Source: Casuarius casuarius (lineage: Eukaryota; Chordata; Aves; Casuariiformes; Casuariidae). Taken from it: a DNA stretch of 64,000 bases. Where the stretch lies: contig PTFA01000406.1 of NCBI GenBank assembly GCA_003342895.1, positions 443,755 to 507,754 of the forward strand. Direction: 5' to 3'. The position numbers were made by a program, and so were the translations under genes. Shown one piece after another: positions 60,911 through 64,000 of this stretch (the stretch's first letter is position 1; every line of letters starts with the position of its first letter). The notes under the pieces were generated by a model that was not told the DNA's origin, searched no databases, and was given only the letters and a program-made list of their open reading frames with translations.

Positions 60911-62816
60911 AATTAGGTCTAACTTCTGCTCATCTGTCATAGCACAGACTTGATTACATGAGATTCAGCAATCAAGCGTTTCACAAAGTAGTGTACCAGA
61001 CTGATTAATAATTAAAATCTAGTATTGTCCTCAAGTTACCTGGTGATAACACTTTAAGTCTCCTATGGTGCCCACTTTAATTCTGTACTTTTATATAAAA
61101 AGTGACTAATTTTTATAATACACTTCAAAAAAAAGCAGCTACTCTTGTGTCTCTCTTAATCAGAAAATACTGATGACTGGACATTTTGAATGGTGTAGGA
61201 AACACTTCTGAATACAGCCTAATTACAAAGCACTTTCACTTATTCTTTCATGAATTACTGTGTGAAGCAATGATAAGGACATGGAATCAAGTTTCTTAAA
61301 TGCATGATTAATTGGGGCCAGCCAGAACCTATGGGCAATGCTATTCTGCAAAAAGCCATTCTAGACAGGAACTGGCATAGATACAGGCTGACACCATGAA
61401 AAACAGTCACTTTCTTTAGCTTTGCCTACACATATATCAGTTAGTTGATTCTGCTGGGTGTAAGTTACCTGTGACACCTGCTTGGATGACTGGCTTTACC
61501 CTTACTACATTCATGTTTCTGCCCTCAGAATAGCTATCTTGCAGGTGTGAGAAAACAGAAGATTCAAGGATGAGTAACATATCTGGTAAATCCTCTGTCT
61601 TTGTGCAGCTGCATAAGACTTCCTTAGCAGAAAGAGAGCAAACACTGAAGAGATTAAGTGTAGTCTGGTAAGTCTGCAGCTAGTCAATCTTGACTGGTAC
61701 AACAAATGCAAGAGAAGTAGGTTTATACAAACCAGTGTCTTTTTCCAATACCTTTGAAAAAAACAAGGGCTCATAGATACTAGTGTCAGGATTTCCAGCA
61801 GTCAAATTAGTTAGTTTGTCATATTGCTGTAGTAAGTTTCATTGTACCACCTGGTTTTGTTTTCATGAGTTCATAGTACTAGTTCACATCTCTTTGACCG
61901 GCTCTCGTATCTATATATTCACTGGATAATTGGAATCACAAATCTCCATAGGCCACACTTAACAGTCCAGGTAATATATACACTGCTATTTTCAGTGAAC
62001 TCCCCTGGCCCTTTTTTTTAGGCTCATCAAATTGAGAATTTCAAGAAAGGTCAGTTGTTTCGTGCTCAAATTTTGCTATACCTAGGTAATGCCTGAGGTA
62101 GCTGCTGCTTTTGCTAATGCAGGTCTCAATCTCCTCTTGCACTGATTATCTAAAAACAGCTGCACAGACCTGTGGTGCTGATGTACAGATTTTTAATTAT
62201 ATTAGCGCTATCACTGTTAAGTCACAGTGTAAGTATGATGGATGATATAGAACTTGTAAAGCTTTTCCATTACTATGAATGAACAGTTATGGGAAGCAAC
62301 TATTGCTGTAAGCAACTTTCCTTACACTTTAAGGAAAAATTGGCAAAAACTTTGTTAATGACCACCTGTAGTTTCATCTTCAGTAATGTCTACATCAAGG
62401 CTCTAGACTGAGTGAATTCAGAAAATACACTTACTTCAAAAAGTCAAGGTTAGAAACCATTAGCTATCACATTCCAGCATGAAACCCTGATCTGCTGCTT
62501 ACTTCTATTTATGCCTTTTGATTTCCACAAAAAGCAGCTATGCTTGTTTTGTTGCCAGCCCGCGGAAGTTTCACTTAACCTGGGGGGGGGTGGGTGAATT
62601 GTATGATTTGAGACTTATTCCCACACAAATCATTCAATTTTAGTCCCTTAGAAATGTCAAAAGTAATTTTCAGTGTATCAAGAGCTGCTAGATCAACATG
62701 ACTGTACTGGTAACAGTGGTAGTACTTGCGAGTCACTGTGCTACAGGGGTCTCATTACCCTAGTACTTACAGGAGAGATGCAGTTAAAGAACAACCTTAG
62801 GTTCTTAGTTTCCTGT

Positions 62817-62822
62817 AATAAA
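62817..62822 (+). terminator. Candidate AK3 polyadenylation signal AATAAA
   Basis: TGTAATAAAGTTAATAATT, followed about 40 nt later by the GT-rich GGAGTGTCTGTT. About 1.9 kb after the stop codon. One of at least two AATAAA hexamers. Confidence 0.4.
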
Positions 62823-63696
62823 GTTAATAATTAAGGAGACTGCAATTTTAATTTTCCTCTCTGGAGTGTCTGTTAAACACCACAATATACTTTACTACTG
62901 AAGCCAGTTACCTGCAGTTTGCAGCTGACAGAGCTGCTGCCTTTCCTTTATCCTCAGTTTATATAGGAACTGCTGGAGAACAAAAGTGCAAGGAATAAGA
63001 AAAGGCACTTCCACCAGTGGATATGCAGCCCCTATTTCTATTAGTGCATTTGTACTAATAGTTACTATGGCATATACTGCAGGCTTAAGACTCTGTTATA
63101 TCACAACTACAGTACACAGCTGAAAATAGCTAGAGCTCAGCATAGCTTTTGCCTGATTCAGCAACTGTAGGTAGGCCGTGTTAGTCACTAAACTATTGAA
63201 ATATAGATACATTCCAGACCTTGCCCACAATCAGAGCAGTACAGTAAAGGACCAAGAGTGTATATCTATTCCACTATCTGAGATACAAACTCTCTTCACT
63301 GGAATACTCCAGCTGCAGGATATATTTTATAGACAGAACTGCTGTAAGAGTAGCAAGTTAGAAAAGCATGGTAGCATTTTGGGTTGCAGAGATTCGTGGA
63401 AGGCCTCCTCTGGAAACAGTATTTGTTCTTCAGGCTCCTAAAACAGAAAGCTTTTAAAGATATATCACTTTCTAAGTGCTTGAGCTGGCAATTTCAGAAA
63501 CCAGCTTTAGAAGCATATGAAATACGTTTCAAATCCTGTAAGACAACCCTATGTGGACCATGACAAAGCTTTTGCAAGTTGCAAGTGAAGTGTTTCCCTA
63601 AGCCTTGTACCTCAAGTTCTTCCCCATCCCCTTCATCAAATACTTCTCCCTATAATAGGATTTTGTTTAAAAAAAAAATCTGAAGTTCATTTTAGA

Positions 63697-63702
63697 AATA
63701 AA
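63697..63702 (+). terminator. Second candidate AK3 polyadenylation signal AATAAA
   Basis: TTAGAAATAAAGAGAGTTGG, 2.8 kb after the AK3 stop. The downstream GT-rich element is less clear than at 62817. Confidence 0.3.
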
Positions 63703-64000
63703 GAGAGTTGGACTCTCAAAGATCATAAAACCCAGTGCTCATAAACAGACAAATGTTACTTGCATTATAGGACAAAAACAATTTTTTTTTTTTAATGAAA
63801 GCACAATGTAACATTTAAATCCCCTTATAAGAGGTAGAGAGCCAGTGTTATAATTTAAGCCATCCAGATCTGCAATACTGATATCATACTAATTTATTGC
63901 TATTAATGATAAAACCAGATTTGAGAGCTATACCAGCAATATAGCAGGAGTATAATTGTGATCTGCAATATTCATGGAACATGCCGATGTCTAAGAGACA

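Larger units (their letters stand above)
60911..64000 (+). other. AK3 3' UTR and downstream sequence
   Basis: No further exon is recognised. The 3' UTR may be long, since human AK3 also has a long one. Candidate AATAAA signals lie at 62817-62822 and 63697-63702, and an ATTAAA at 61011-61016. In the human order CDC37L1 follows AK3, but none of its exons is visible in the window. Confidence 0.55.

Overview
This is a vertebrate nuclear window, almost certainly from a bird. Two multi-exon protein genes are recognisable by their translated exons. The intergenic DNA carries CR1 non-LTR retrotransposon fragments with the typical 3' end, and introns are short. There is no prokaryotic gene organisation. 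Nearly all long open frames are chance ORFs in introns, spacers, a CpG island or simple repeats.

Layout: (1) 1-3619 lies downstream of RCL1. It holds its short 3' UTR, a polyadenylation signal at 3460-3465 (minus strand) and a long near-perfect inverted repeat at 1641-1735. (2) 3620-32190, minus strand, is RCL1, an RNA terminal phosphate cyclase-like protein of 40S ribosome biogenesis. All nine exons are found with consistent GT/AG sites and reading phases. Only about the first 22 codons are hidden in a 175-base assembly gap (32191-32365). Intron 8 carries the mir-101-2 precursor (7954-8032, minus strand). Intron 1 carries a 53/54-bp minisatellite organised as a 161-bp higher-order repeat next to a CpG island. 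(3) 32366-49726 is the spacer between the two divergent promoters. It has two CR1 copies (41274-41506 plus, 46733-47845 minus), a cluster of CCATCCAG-type degenerate repeats near 33.57-33.93 kb, a GT/GC tract and a CCACCAGCA-rich tract that runs into the second gap. (4) The gap at 49727-50621 and the CpG-rich flank to about 51060 should contain the AK3 promoter and exon 1. (5) 53610-60910, plus strand, holds AK3 exons 2-5. AK3 is mitochondrial GTP:AMP phosphotransferase. About 50 N-terminal residues, including the P-loop, are missing in the gap. (6) 60911-64000 is the AK3 3' UTR and downstream sequence.

The two genes are head-to-head and functionally unrelated: RCL1 is nucleolar, AK3 is in the mitochondrial matrix. 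The same neighbours occur together on human chromosome 9p24, and in chicken they are on the Z chromosome (background knowledge, not shown here). Both promoter/first-exon regions fall into GC-rich gaps. Noteworthy observations are the intronic miR-101, two exons with competing upstream splice acceptors whose use would create an immediate stop codon, the higher-order minisatellite and the hairpin. I did not find a clearly new biological system.
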